DNA of 64,000 bases from Odobenus rosmarus divergens (GCF_000321225.1 NW_004451008.1:1321049-1385048), one strand, 5' to 3'. Shown: positions 10,530-21,504, counted from the stretch's first letter. Numbers and translations: made by a program. Notes: generated from the letters alone by a model not told the origin.

Positions 10530-11255
10530 AAAAACCTTCACTTGTGCACGTTCATTTGGTTCCCAAATTATGCCTATGGTAACATCTCCATTTTCAGAAG
10601 CTCAGAAAAGTGGAGGCATGCATCCAAGCCCGCACACCTTAGAGGTGGCAGAGCTGATGGTGTCCAACCCACTGTCCTGACCATGCCTACACCTGCACTG
10701 CTCTTCAAGATAGACATCATGGAGATACCTCCTTTGCCTGTAATCTATTCTCTATCACATTTCTCACTTAGCATCTCCGAGGAGCTCCCTTAGGAAATCT
10801 GGGTGTGTGGAAATGTGAGCTTGCATCAGTGGCTCCCCAGACTCCCTGAAATGGTGTGCAATTGTTAGCAAATGAAACTCATCGGTAACCAGTAAATGGC
10901 CTCTGTTCTTGGGTGGTGCTGGAGCTGGGTGAGCTATATCCTACCAACCATAACTCCTACCTTGGCTGACTCTGGTAATGTTTAATTAGAGGGAAGCAAC
11001 ATGTTGCTCGTGACCCCTGATTGGCAGCCAAATGTACAAATGAGCAGCAGCTTTGGGGGGACAGTTGGAGATCCTGGCCCCCATCCAAGCCATTCTCAGG
11101 CAGCTGACTGCCTGCCCAACCCCCTTCCCAGATCTCCTGCTCTTCGCTCTCTTCTCTTGAACTCCTGTGGTGGGTGCTCACTGGCTGTCTTTAGTGTCTC
11201 CCTCACTGGTCCTTGGTTTGGGGCCATACTCCTTCTTTAGGGATCTGTCTTATGC
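10530..11255. other. Unique DNA, candidate non-coding element
   Basis: No repeat recognised. 10800-11060 has mixed composition and a CCAAT-like 'ctgattggcagccaaatg', but no promoter architecture. Open stretches of 74-85 codons overlap on both strands and are not convincing. Confidence 0.3.
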
Positions 11256-11261
11256 TTTCCC

Positions 11262-11435
11262 AGGAGTTGGGTGATTTAGGGTGAGTTACTTGCCCTCACC
11301 AAACTCATCTGTTGAATGGGGATAATACCTTTATATTCAGCATCGTTGATATGATCACACATGATAATTTATATAAAGTACACTTAGCACAGTGCCTGGT
11401 TTACTGGCCAGACTTGGTAAGTGATAGCACAGTAG
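11262..11435 (+). repeat. MIR
   Basis: 'ggtgagttacttgccctcac', 'caaactcatctgttgaatgg', 'ggataatacctttat' and 'cttagcacagtgcctggttt' are in MIR order. Confidence 0.75.
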
Positions 11436-11439
11436 TGTT

Positions 11440-11865
11440 ACTGTGTCTTTATTTGGAGTCTCAACAAAGGTGAGCACAAGCCTTTTCTTAGGAGTCTGTT
11501 TCTTCTCCCAGGAGCTTTCTGATGTGGGTATAACCCTCCCTCTATCCTTGCCCTCCAGTTCTCAAGTTCCCCAAAATTTTCTCATAGCTCACTTGTCAGG
11601 AACACCAGGAATGTCTGTTGATATGTCTCCTGCCCTGGAGAGGGGGTGGTGGTTCTGAATCAGAGCTGAAACCTCCCATTGGGAATGCCAGGTTCCACAG
11701 GATGCCCTCCCTGGCCACAGGGGCCACTGACCAGGACTTGCTCCCTCCCACAGACCAGGATTCCCAGGTTCTCATTGGGAAGTTCTTTCCTGAGGCTTTA
11801 TGGAGTGCCCATGAGTGGAGTCAAAATGACCCACTACCTCTGTGGAGACTCCCATTTGGGTAATG
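11440..11865. other. Unique spacer
   Basis: Nothing recognised; short open stretches in all frames. Confidence 0.3.
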
Positions 11866-11866
11866 G

Positions 11867-11911
11867 GTAATGTGTTAGTTGGAATTCTCCCCACAAAAAA
11901 ACCAGTAAGAT

Positions 11912-11967
<56 letters not shown>

Positions 11968-12265
11968 AATAGATTTATTATAAAGAATTGGCTCACACAG
12001 TTATGGAGGCTGCTGAGTCCAAATTCTACAGTGTGGACCAGCAGGTTCAAGACCCAGGAGAGCTGATAGTGCAGATGAACTCTGAAGGTAGTTTGATAGA
12101 AAATTCCCTCTTGCTCCAGGAGACTGGTCTTTCTGTGCTACACAGACTTTCAAGTGATTGGGTGAGACCCACCCACATTATGGAGAGCAATCTGCTTACT
12201 CAAAGTTCACTGATTAATTGTTCAACTCTTCCAAAAACACCTGCCAAGTTGACATAAAATTAACC
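11867..12265 (-). repeat. Ancient LTR-like interspersed repeat
   Basis: The known mammalian repeat that reads, on its sense strand, 'gttaattttatg' ... 'ccataac(t)gtgtgagccaatt' ... 'ttataataaat' ... 'agaattccaactaacac'. Here it is reversed: 'gtgttagttggaattctccc' at the left, 'agatttattataaagaattg', 'gctcacacagttatggaggc', 'acccacccacattatggaga', and 'gttgacataaaattaacc' at the right. The AATAAA-like signal near the end and the TG/CA-like ends fit an LTR. I am sure of the repeat but not of its family name. A TA/GA microsatellite has grown inside it. Confidence 0.7.
11911..11967. repeat. Compound (TA)n(GA)n microsatellite
   Basis: An alternating TA block (about 24 bases) runs directly into an alternating GA block (about 33 bases). 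It sits in the AT-rich part of the LTR-like repeat. Likely length-polymorphic. Confidence 0.95.
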
Positions 12266-12504
12266 ACCTCAGATAGTGTGCATAAATACTCTTTCCATTG
12301 TCTTTCTTGGACAATTCCTATTTTGTTTGTCTTTCTAAACAAGTGTATTTTAGGAGGTAAAGCAGTTGGAGAGCCACACGATGTTATTTCTCTGTTCAGA
12401 GTTGTCGGATAAAAGTAATAGACCCTCTTGGGGGGTAAAACTGTCTCAACTGCAGAAAGCATTTTTCCGTCCACACTCTCATTGGCATGGGCCAATAGTC
12501 AACT

Positions 12505-12625
12505 GGTCTAATGCACTCATTTTTCAGAGAGGGAAACTGAGGCTTGGATAAAAGAGGAAGTTTGGCCAAGGTTATCTCACACAGTACATTTTTGATGATC
12601 CAGGACAGCTGAGATAGGTATACTG
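12505..12625 (-). repeat. MIR fragment
   Basis: 'ttcagagagggaaactgagg', then 'ggccaaggttatctcacac' and 'atccaggacagctgagat' match the reverse MIR core. Confidence 0.6.
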
Positions 12626-12629
12626 GAGC

Positions 12630-13280
12630 CCAGCCCAGGGTTTTTCCCCTGCTTATCTAAGGTTTGTACAGTCGGCATGGAATGAAGCCACAATTTGAGC
12701 AGCTACTTTGAGTGGGGTTGGGATTCTTTCAGTCAAGGATCTGTAAGGAACAATTGGGAAAGCCTTTCATATTTAATGGTTAGCTTACCCACCTAGGTTA
12801 TCTCTGACTCTCCTTGTCTTTGACCAGGCTATTTGACCACTCTGTACAGATAGAAATGAAGTTGTAGAATGTGGATAGTAACGCAAATAATTCCTGTCCA
12901 CAGAAATGCAAATTTAGTCTAATGGGATGCAATTGATTATTGTGAGCACTTTTGCATCTTTTTATAAATTCATTTCAGCTTTCCATGTTTGACTAAAACT
13001 ATGTGACCCTGTGAGTTTGTTTTTTGATTCACCGCAACATCTACTGGTTTCCTCATTAATTAATGAATTAAATAAAATCTTTGGCATATATTCATTTTCT
13101 ATCTGTATGCGAATCATGATTACATCCTCTTTTAAGATGTATCCTTTAATAAGTCAGTGTAAACCATGCATACACCTTGTTTTCTCACACTGCCTGGTGT
13201 TCCCACACCTCACTTAAAGAATAAATTGAAGTTCCTGTGAGCTTCAGAGCATTCTGGGGAATAATAACTCACTTTGCAAA
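12630..13280. other. Unique AT-rich spacer
   Basis: No gene. A faint MIR-like patch ('ctatttgaccactctgtaca') at about 12825-12885. The rest is not recognised. Confidence 0.3.
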
Positions 13281-13284
13281 ATAC

Positions 13285-13450
13285 TTTAGGGTTTACAAAG
13301 CACCTTCATTTTTATCATCTCCTTTAATTCCTACAGTCTGCCTCAGAAAGCAGATATCATTCCTATTTCACAAATAGGGAAAATGAAGGCCAGAGAAAAC
13401 AACATGCTTTATAAAACCAAGATCTTACAGCTATTCAAGGCAGAGCCAGG
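13285..13450 (-). repeat. MIR
   Basis: 'tttacaaagcaccttcattt', 'tatttcacaaatagggaaaa' and 'cttacagctattcaaggcag' plus 'agccaggatgtcag' are in the reverse MIR order. Confidence 0.75.
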
Positions 13451-13454
13451 ATGT

Positions 13455-14150
13455 CAGTATAAGTCTTCTCTTAGTCATACTCTCATCTTCTTCATTAGGC
13501 CACAACTTCTTTCTTGATAAGAAATACCATGGACCCCACCTGGCAGCAGGATCCCCACATGGGAGAGGTGCTGTTTTAGAAAAAGAGGGCCAAGAATTTG
13601 GATATAATGAAGTTCTGAGAAGACACACGTCCATCTCCAGGGATGTTATTCAGCTCCCTTTTTCATTTTTCCCCTTGAGAACAAAAGCTAGTTTTACATT
13701 TTAATGGATTTAATTACTGCATAGAGATCTGAACAGATAGAAAAGGAACAAGCAGTGAGGACCCAGTGATGGTCTATTGAGGAGCATTTGAATTAATTTG
13801 AAGTTTTCATCCCTGTGATTAGTGTGGTTATTAGTGTTAATACTTGAAGTTCATGTTAACAGGGTGTTATTGTGAATTTGAAGGATCAAAACAGGCCTGA
13901 TTTCCTAGTATTTGTTTACTTGTTAATCAGTCCATTCATAATGGCTATGGTGCTGACATATAAAACATCCCCTGCATTCAACTTCTCAGCTTGACTTAAT
14001 AAAGGATAATATTGGGTCTCATTTAGCCAGTGTTTAATGCTAATAGATTGTCCTTGTCTATTTTGGTGACTTCCCCACTGTGGGCATTCTCTCCTTTGTC
14101 CTTAGACCACCGTGGAGAGGCAGATAAAGCCTCAGAGCTTCTGGAAACAG
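13455..14150. other. Unique DNA, possible regulatory element
   Basis: About 13680-14060 is free of recognised repeats and simple sequence. It has even base composition and several homeodomain-type TAAT cores, including 'ggatttaattactgc' and 'gaattaatttgaag'. This is the look of a conserved non-coding element, but conservation cannot be seen from one genome. Confidence 0.25.
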
Positions 14151-14154
14151 CTGA

Positions 14155-14305
14155 GTTAGAGTTTGGGATACCAGATTTCTGTTGGCTTGAGCTTCTGGAG
14201 TGATCCTGGGAAAGCCATGCTGCCTCTCTGGGCCTGTTTCCCCTTAATAAAATAAAAGGTTTAGGTGAGATGATCCCAGTTTCCTTTCACCTTTATGATT
14301 CAGGG
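14155..14305 (+). repeat. MIR fragment
   Basis: 'gatcctgggaaagccatgct', 'gcctctctgggcctgtttcc' and 'taggtgagatgatcccag' match the MIR middle. Confidence 0.5.
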
Positions 14306-14309
14306 AGCA

Positions 14310-14937
14310 AATCAAAATGGAGAGAGCTGACTGGAGAGGTATGGAAATGTGAAGTTGTGACTAAGAGTATATCTATCCCAATGCATTAATCCTTCAGTTC
14401 AGTGCTTTTATTTCAAAGTACATAGGTGTGGATTCATTTTTTCTTCTTACTACTCTGGATGTGCTGTAAATCTCTAATCTGAGGGTTTAGGTTTCCCTTC
14501 AACTATGGAAAATTGTCAGCCATTTTCTCACTGAATGTTGACTCTCTCCCTTCTCTGTGAACCCCTTAAAAGATGGCAGACTGCATTCTAGTTAACGTGC
14601 TAAATCTGTCTTCCAGGCACTAGTTCTGTCTGCTACTGCATCTACTCTGTTCTCTGAACCATCAAGGTTTCAACTTCAATGATTTACATTCGCTTCTTTC
14701 TCAAATCTGCCTTTTCTTTTTGTCATGGAGCCTTATTTTTTCCTTACAGTCTGACTATAAATTTCACATCTTTAATCATTTTAAACTTCTTATAATCTCC
14801 CTTTAGATGGCTTTATCCTAAATTCTTGATGTGCAAATCCTCCTGTGTGTTGTGTATGTGTGCTCTGCTTTTTTCTTTTCCTTGTGAATTTTGTGATTTT
14901 TGAGTGCAAGCACATTTTCAATAACAATATGGGAGTG
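14310..14937. other. Unassigned, possibly old LINE-derived
   Basis: 'aaattgtcagccattttctc' and nearby T-rich text resemble LINE-derived sequence seen reversed elsewhere in mammals. Too weak to name. No gene. Confidence 0.25.
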
Positions 14938-14983
14938 GCTGGGAATTCAGTGCGATATGGGCTGGGAATTCAATGCAATATGG
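14938..14983 (+). repeat. 23-bp tandem duplication
   Basis: 'gctgggaattca(g/a)tgc(g/a)atatgg' occurs twice head to tail, at 14938-14960 and 14961-14983, with two substitutions. A small private tandem duplication, not part of a known repeat. Confidence 0.9.
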
Positions 14984-15121
14984 GGTGTGGAAATATCGCT
15001 CTAGAGAAAGTTTTGCATTTGCTTTTGCTGAGTGCCCCAGAGATATCATGATCCCAGAAACATTTTAATGTAAATCTTGAGGCTTAAGGATTCCTGCAAC
15101 ACATATGTGGCATATTCTTTT

Positions 15122-15318
15122 TTTTTTTTTTAAAGATTTTAGTTATTTATTTGAGAGAGAGAGAATGAGAGACAGAGAGCACGAGAGGGAAGAGGGTCAG
15201 AGGGAGAAGCAGACCCCCCGCTGAGCAGGGAGCCCAATGTGGGACCCGATCCCGGGACTCAGGGATCATGACCCGAGCCGAAGGCAGTTGCTAAAGCAAC
15301 TGAGCCACCCAGGCGCCC
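15122..15318 (-). mobile_element. SINEC
   Basis: T-run, 'aaagattttagttatttatt', GA-rich body, and reversed head 'gccacccaggcgcc'. The TSD 'tgtggcatattctttt' is perfect over 16 bases at 15106-15121 and 15319-15334. The body has 'gggaagagggtcagagggag', matching the 33414 copy rather than the 'acacaagcaggggg' type. Confidence 0.95.
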
Positions 15319-15356
15319 TGTGGCATATTCTTTTACTCTAAATCTCCCCAGGCTGG

Positions 15357-15832
15357 TGTGGTAGGCTGAATGATGACTGACAAAGATATCCAGGTCCTAA
15401 TCCCTGCAAATTGTGAATGTTACCTTAGGCCAAAAAAAGACTGTGGATGTGTTTAAATCAAGGATCTTGAGATAGGGAGATTATCCTGGATTATCCAACT
15501 GGACCCTGAGTGTGATCGCAAGTGTTATTATAAGAGGAGGCAGAAGGAGTTTTGACTACAGAGAGGAGAAGCCCATATGGCAATGGAAGCAGACATTGGA
15601 GTAATGTGCTTTGAAAATAAAGGGGACACAGACAGAGGAAAGCAAGAGATGCAGAACTAGAAGCTAGAAAAAGCAAGGAGACAGATCATTCCCTAGAGTC
15701 TCCCGAGGGAGTGCGGTCTTGCCGACACCTTGAATTGAAACTGACTCCAGAAGTGCAAGAGAAAAAAATGTGTGTTATTTTAAAGCCACTAAGTTGTGGT
15801 AATTTATTATAGCAGTAATGGGAAACATAGCT
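15357..15832 (+). repeat. MLT1-type MaLR LTR
   Basis: A long collinear match in the sense direction: 'tggtaggctgaatgatgact', 'gatatccaggtcctaatccc', 'tgtgaatgttacctta', 'aaggatcttgagatagggag', 'attatcctggattatcc', 'gaagctagaaaaagcaagga', 'cttgccgacaccttgaattg', 'taaagccactaagttgtggt' and 'ttatagcagtaatgggaaac'. This is a solo LTR of the ERVL-MaLR group; no internal region follows. Confidence 0.85.
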
Positions 15833-15839
15833 GGTTAGC

Positions 15840-16160
15840 AGAGTTTTTCTATTCCTCTTTGACTGAGGGCAGTACTCCAAAGGTTTTTCCAAGAAAACGA
15901 CTGGATTTTCCATGAAGGCAGACAATGAAGATGTTGTCAATTCCACCAACAGGCCAGGAAGACATGGGATGACAAGATTCCACAACTCTTATGACTGTAA
16001 ATCAGCCTTCAGAGGGGGGTATAAAAAGACATGGGGTTCTTGATTTTTTAGCCTTTTTTACTAGCCAAATCAATGTCTCCAAATGATATAGTTGTCAGGG
16101 GAATTGGGATAGATCTTGGTGTTTTGTATTCCATGTATCTTATAATTTGCCATATGGACA
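15840..16160. other. Unique spacer
   Basis: No repeat or gene recognised. A 99-codon minus open stretch (15985 to 15686) runs into the MLT1 LTR and is therefore not a gene. Confidence 0.3.
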
Positions 16161-16164
16161 GGAA

Positions 16165-16315
16165 AATCATCTTGGGCAAAATTTTAAGTTCTATACGTCA
16201 ATTTTCTCATCTGTAAATGAAACTAGTAATAGTGTTTCTCTTACGTTGTCATGGTGAGCCTCCCAATTAGATAGGGCATGTCAAATGCCTGGGTGTGTAT
16301 ATACCTTAGTCTTGT
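16165..16315 (+). repeat. MIR fragment
   Basis: 'cttgggcaaaattttaagtt', 'caattttctcatctgtaaat', 'gaaactagtaatagtgtttc' and 'gcatgtcaaatgcctgg' fit the MIR 3' half. Confidence 0.65.
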
Positions 16316-16544
16316 GTATAGACTCAGGGTCTCTGGAGGAGCTTGGCCCATGATTCTTGTCCAAGAACTATGCAAAGAGAATTGAATGACTCAAAAAGAT
16401 TCATAAGAAGTTTTGAGAACTCAAAAAGAAATTCAAAATGAAGTTTTGTCATCTCTAAAGCTCTAGAAAACAGAAGATTCTGTTAATTTTGGAAGGAGAA
16501 GGGGCTGATTTAAAATAGAAGATGCTAATGTGATTGCTATGTTA

Positions 16545-16935
16545 TTCATCCAAGAAACATGTGTCTGCAGGGTGGTACCCTATGTAAAGCTAGATGCCAA
16601 GAGCTATGAGGGAGACAGACATCAACAGCAGCCATGATCTTCCCATTTCTAGAACCGCACTGCTGTAACACTTCACAACATTGCAAGAGGATTCTAGAGG
16701 TGTCCTCTGAGGTGGAGCATCCAGGAACTACTTACCAGCATTTTACAGATGGGGAAACTGACCTTCAGATTTAATAAAGTCAAACAAAGTTGGCTCTCAA
16801 CCCCATCTGTTAATTCAATGCCATTGATACTTTATCACAGCTAAGATGAGATCCCTGATCTCAAAGGGCTTAGAGATGAGACAAAGAGGAGAGAGCACTA
16901 CGAGGTAAATGTGACCACCACCAGGTATAAAGGGA
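16545..16935 (-). repeat. L2 3' end split by an older MIR
   Basis: The left part, 'atccaagaaacatgtgtctg' through 'atgccaagagctatgaggga', and the right part from about 16840, 'gatccctgatctcaaagggc', both read as reversed L2 3' end. They are separated by reversed MIR text at 16664-16830. The order implies the MIR entered an existing L2. Confidence 0.45.
16664..16830 (-). repeat. MIR
   Basis: 'cattttacagatggggaaac', 'tgaccttcagatttaataaa' and 'gtcaaacaaagttggctctc' follow the reversed MIR. Confidence 0.65.
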
Positions 16936-17160
16936 GAAACAAATAAGATCTTTGGGAGGTTAGGAAGGCTGTGATATGGAGTAGGGTGGGGGTACCTGAT
17001 AATCAAAACACAGGAAGACATGGTGGAGGAACATTAAAACATACAGATTTCAAAATTCTTCACCTTGAAAAATAAAAACCAATAACCTAACAACAATACA
17101 AATGGTTTCTGACCAGGTCAACATGATGCACTACACTTCTCCATTGCACAAGCAATTCTT

Positions 17161-17355
17161 TTTTTTTTAAAAAAAGATTTTATTTATTTGATAGAGAGAG
17201 ACAGCGAGAGAGGGAACACAAGCAGGGGGAGTGGAAGAGGGAGAAGCAGACTCCCTGCTGAGCAGGGAGCCCAATGCGGGGCTGGATCCCAAGACGCTGG
17301 GATCATGACCTGAGCCAAAGATATATGCTTAACGACTGAGCCACCCAGGCTCCCC
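17161..17355 (-). mobile_element. SINEC, arctoid type
   Basis: T-run, 'aaaaagattttatttatttg', 'gggaacacaagcagggggag', and reversed head 'gccacccaggctcccc'. TSD 'tgcacaagca(a/g)ttctt' at 17145-17160 and 17356-17371, 15 of 16. Confidence 0.95.
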
Positions 17356-17374
17356 TGCACAAGCAGTTCTTATG

Positions 17375-17820
17375 TGCCTCTTTGGCTTGAGTTTTTTTCC
17401 TGCATACATCAGGAATCTAAACTTCACCTACTATTCTGACATTCTAAATTTGCATAAGGAGGATGTTTATGTACTCTGTTGTCTTTACTTTCACTAGTCA
17501 TTCTCTCTTTTGTCTTAAATCTTTTGCCTTCTCTCTTTTCCTCATTTCTTTCTCCTCCTTCTTTTGGGATGGCTTCTTCCCTGCCCTCCCTCATGGTTAT
17601 TCTCCTTCTCACATTCAGTGTCTGCATATTTTCTTCCTCATTACCTAAGTACATGTAAATTGGCCACATTGCTGATGCGGAAGCAATTTTTAAAATTGGT
17701 TAAAATGTGCCAACGTCAAACATGACGAATTCTTCCACTTTTGGACTCCTCATGATTTTAATCAGCCCAAATCAGCCATTTAAGAAATGACAGCCTGAGG
17801 ACCAAATTCCCTTAGCATCA
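17375..17820. other. Unique, pyrimidine-rich patch
   Basis: 17510-17610 is C/T-rich on the plus strand; the purine strand gives an 81-codon low-complexity open stretch. No gene. Confidence 0.35.
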
Positions 17821-17823
17821 TTT

Positions 17824-17886
17824 TTTGTTGTTGTTGTTTTGTCCTTTGATTGTGCGTGTGTGTGTGTGTGTGTGTGTGCATGTGTT
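17824..17886. repeat. (GTT)n and (GT)n microsatellites
   Basis: A short GTT run (about 17826-17840) is followed by a GT run of about 14 units (17852-17879). Dinucleotide array likely to vary in length. Confidence 0.9.
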
Positions 17887-17904
17887 GTGTTCACTGAAGT
17901 TGTT

Positions 17905-18000
17905 AGTGGGATTGGACATTATTTAAGTATAGCATTGAGCACTTGCTGTGTACAGCACTGGCTCGGTATGTGGATAAGGGGGAGATAAAAAAAGGAACAA
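17905..18000 (-). repeat. L2 3' end fragment
   Basis: 'attgagcacttgctgtgtac', 'agcactggctcggtatgtgg' correspond to the reversed L2 end (gagcac ctactatgtgccaggcact). Confidence 0.55.
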
Positions 18001-18004
18001 CATC

Positions 18005-19130
18005 TAGTCGGCAGTCAAAATGGGACTTGGGGACTTGGTGAACGAGAGCATGGAGGCATGTTAGAAGTAAAGAGGGAAGCCTTGGCTCTCTTATGCTGGT
18101 ATTTTGGCCCAAGACCCAGGAATGCCTGACTCTTGTCTTCAGCACAGGATTCTTGGGTGTTGTTGAGCACACAGTAAACTGCAGCGGCATGGCCACAAAA
18201 CCGCCACCTTGCTTACCACTGAGGCTATGGCCTGATAATCCCTGATAAGGAGTTTTCTGTTAAACGCTGATTTGGAGGACATCAGTTAGGCCTATTAACT
18301 GCCTTTCTAAGCACCAAATCTCTATCCTGGGTCTCATACATTCAGGAATATCTTTGTTAACAGAAAGAGAGAGAACTGGGCCCAAGAGGGACCTTAAAGA
18401 CCAACAAAACTGGCCAATCTGGCCTGGGCCAAAGCTTTGCCTGCATTTCAGGCAAAAAATAACAAGAAAGAACACAGCACAAGGTGCTGCTTGTTTAAGG
18501 TACAGTAAGCCAGGCCACAAGTAAACTGGACTCATTAAATGTCCTGACTCTGGATAGTCAGGGTCTCCTGTCTTTGGGAAGGGGAGTAACTAGAGAGGGG
18601 GTTTCTCCCACTCCCAAGAGCAGGTAGCATTCCATCAGTGCAGGAGTCACTGATCTGATGTAGCCTCAGTAAGGCTAGAGGAGGAAAAAGAATATCCCCC
18701 CGCTCCAACAGGACCTTGGCTAAGAGGCATTGCTAATGAAGTGGACTGATTCAAGAGGAGGAGTGGGCTCAACTCCACTTCAGGCTATACGAGCGAGTTT
18801 AGAGAAGTGGGGTGAAGAATTGTATCTGGAGAACATGGTGAGTTACATTTTGATTTCTGAGTAAATGCTCCAATGAGCAAAGTGCCTTACCCAAACCATG
18901 CTGCGGCACCAAGGTACGGATAGTCTTCTGACTCCAGGTCTGGGTTTCCTCTCATTTCACCACTGCTGCAGGGTAATAGGCACCCATCTAGGCAATTGGT
19001 AGCAGCAGGAATGAAGCAGGTAGGCAGAATACCTGGGAACAGTCTGACCATGAAAGATAGAATCCCTGCCCTTGGGGAGAGGGCAGGGCAGAGGAAAATG
19101 GAAAAAAGCACAGCAAGGGCTTTGGAGTAA
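18005..19130. other. About 1.1 kb of unique DNA
   Basis: No recognised repeat, microsatellite or gene. Open stretches of 91-97 codons on the minus strand (18196 to 17903, 18535 to 18260) have no recognisable features. One of the larger repeat-free blocks in the window. Confidence 0.4.
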
Positions 19131-19134
19131 AATG

Positions 19135-19335
19135 ATGGCTTGAAGACTGGGTTTGTCCCCTCACTAGCTCCGTTGTTCCGGGCAAGTTATTTAACTTCAC
19201 TGATCCTCAGTTTCCTCATCTGTAAAGCCAAGATAGCAATACCTACTTTAAAGTGTCCATCTAAGGACAAGATGGAATAATCTACGTAAACAGCATTTGA
19301 ACATAGTATGTGCTAGTGAAAAGTGCCATTACTCT
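19135..19335 (+). repeat. MIR
   Basis: 'gggcaagttatttaacttca', 'ctgatcctcagtttcctcat', 'ctgtaaagccaagatagca' and 'acatagtatgtgctagtga' are in MIR order. Confidence 0.85.
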
Positions 19336-19388
19336 TGGTGTCATTCGTTAACTGCTGCAATATAAAATATACCAATTACCTGCTATAC

Positions 19389-19568
19389 AACAGTGATTTC
19401 TAAACCCTCATGTGCATAAAAATCACCTATAGAGTTTACTAAAAAATGCAGATTCTCAGTTCCGTCTTCCTTTAAGAGATTCTGACATGGAGCTCTGAAA
19501 TATGCATCTTTAGCGGGTACCCCCGGTGACTCTGGTGATGTGGTTTAATAGTCACACTTTGAAAAATG
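19389..19568 (+). repeat. MER5-like hAT-Charlie remnant
   Basis: 'cagtgatttctaaaccctca', 'gtgcataaaaatcacctata', 'aaaaaatgcagattctcagt', 'actctggtgatgtgg' and terminal 'cacactttgaaaaatg' match the MER5A plan. Confidence 0.75.
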
Positions 19569-19754
19569 TCGCATTGGATTGTATTTCAAGTTGAAAATCT
19601 GACTTCTCCTGGTTCATGGCTCTCAAAAAAGTCCAGATTATCCTTACACTCTGAAGATTTCCATTTCCTCTTCCTTACCCTCACCTCCAAGCACAGTGGA
19701 GGGAGCAGTAAGCTGCTTCTGTTATTAGCACCACCTTTGGGTAATATTCCCTAG

Positions 19755-19930
19755 AGCAGAGGCTCTTGACTTTGGCAGCATATTTCAATTACATGGAGAG
19801 CCCTCAACCATCCTGATGTCCAGGCCACACCCCAGAACAACTAAGTCAGATGTCTGGGTGGTCTTTGGCATGGGGTTTTTGGAAGCTTGCCAGGAGATTT
19901 CAGTGTATAGCTAAGTTGAGAACCACTTCT
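19755..19930 (+). repeat. Second hAT-type MER remnant
   Basis: Left end 'cagaggctcttgactttggc' and right end 'agctaagttgagaaccactt' are inverted relatives. The middle has 'cctgatgtccaggccacacc' and 'gtcagatgtctgggtgg'. A different MER subfamily from its neighbour 190 bases upstream. Confidence 0.7.
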
Positions 19931-20261
19931 CTAGATCCTCTGTCCCATCTTCCCTTCAAATCTTCTTCACCTAGTTTCCATCCCATGCCTTCTATTTGGA
20001 TATCTCCCTTCTTTCAAAATTTTTGGCTGGATTCATCAGCAGATTTTCTGGTTTTCTGGTCATTCTTCCTGATTCACAGATGCCTCTTACTTGGCTCTAT
20101 TTGGCATTAATGTCCAACCCACCACTCTGTCCAAACTTGTAGGACATAACACTGTAGCCCTCAGATAACATTACTTTGTCTTGAGACTGGGGAAAGCAGA
20201 TAGAATCATGCCAATGACTTTCAAACTTTGCCATTTTCTCCCACTAGAGTGTTTTCCCAAC

Positions 20262-20400
20262 CCCTGCCTATTTATTCTGCCAGAGCTCATGCAAAACCCT
20301 CCTCCTCTGGAAGGCCACCTCTGACCTTCTCACGTCAAGGTAGAAAGACTCCTTATTCTTGACTTCTGTAATAGCATTGATAACATGTTTTATAATGTCC
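20262..20400 (+). repeat. L2 fragment
   Basis: 'tgcaaaaccctcctcctctg', 'gaaggccacctctgacc' and 'ttctgtaatagcattgataa' resemble the L2 3' region (aaatgccacctcctc...aaggccttccctgacc). Confidence 0.45.
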
Positions 20401-20880
20401 TATATATATAAGGAGAGAGGAAGATGTTATAGTGATGATAGTCATCAGAACTTCTTCTGGGAAGGAAACCACTTATTTAGAAAAATTATGAGTGCTTAGG
20501 GCAGAAGTTTATACTGAGAGGGATGTAAAACAGGTCAGAACTACCTTGCTCAAATGTAAGAGCAATTGTTTAATACCCCGGAGAGAAAAAAGGAGGCCAT
20601 CAACTCTGTGATATGACCCACACCATGATTTCCTTAAAATCCTGAGTAAAATCTATAAGTCATTATGAAATATTTGGTAAGAGTAGATTTCTCAGGGCAC
20701 TGCTAAAGGGCCTAAGTCCAGGGGATTGAGGAAAAGACAGGCCACATGGCATTGGCATAGAGACAAGAAATAAGCAGAAGATTCTAATGGAAATTTTAGG
20801 AAGAGTTTTGGAATATCACAGGTCATGGAAAATGGGTGGAGGCCAGGTTTGACCAGACTCCAACGGGCACAGTAATCTTA
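20401..20880. other. Unassigned
   Basis: Lies between two L2 pieces of the same orientation and could be an insertion that split one L2. No TSD or family recognised, and no gene. Confidence 0.3.
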
Positions 20881-20884
20881 TCTG

Positions 20885-21045
20885 CTATCTGGATTCTATC
20901 TGAGCATCCTCTCTGCCCACTAACCTGGGAGTTTTCTGATGGCAGGGCCTATCTTCGTTGCAGCTGAGTTTCCCTAGTGCCTGGCACAATTCTTGGCCTG
21001 TGGGATGCTCTAAATAAGTGTCTGGAGAATGAACAATATGGAAAG
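20885..21045 (+). repeat. L2 3' end
   Basis: 'gatggcagggcctatcttcg', 'agtgcctggcacaattcttg' and 'aaataagtgtctggagaatg' match the L2 terminus (gagggcaggg ... tgcctggcacatag ... aataaatatttgttgaatga). Confidence 0.65.
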
Positions 21046-21500
21046 CACATTAATATAGGCTTTTTCTTAAGGTCAAAGGGAGCACCAAAGAATTTGTCCT
21101 ATCTGTGGCTATTTTGTGGTTCAGACAGAATTCTCTTTCATTCACCACTTAGATGCTACTGAACTTGTTTCTTCAAATTCGGTTGCTCAAAATTTGATTA
21201 ATTTGAGCTCAAAATGACATTTCAAAATCCCCTATTCCCAAACACATAGCTCATCAGAAATGCCTCCCACTATTTACAGTTTTGCTTCATTGAAATATGA
21301 TGATGCCAGGCAGACAGCGATGTGTATTCAGTGGAATTTAATTTTCCTGATCACTGGCTCCATCGATCAGTCTGTTTACAAAGGGCTGATGCAAGCATCA
21401 ATTCATCTCTTATGGACGATGGGTAAGCTGTTCCTATTACTTCTTGCATGTGAAAGGGGTTGTTAGACTCTAATGCTGGGATTCTGGAGGATCACTTTAT
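21046..21500. other. Unique DNA, possible non-coding element
   Basis: 21230-21440 has no repeat character and even composition. A 68-codon open stretch (21260-21466) has no known features. Not a recognised gene. Confidence 0.25.
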
Positions 21501-21504
21501 TATT

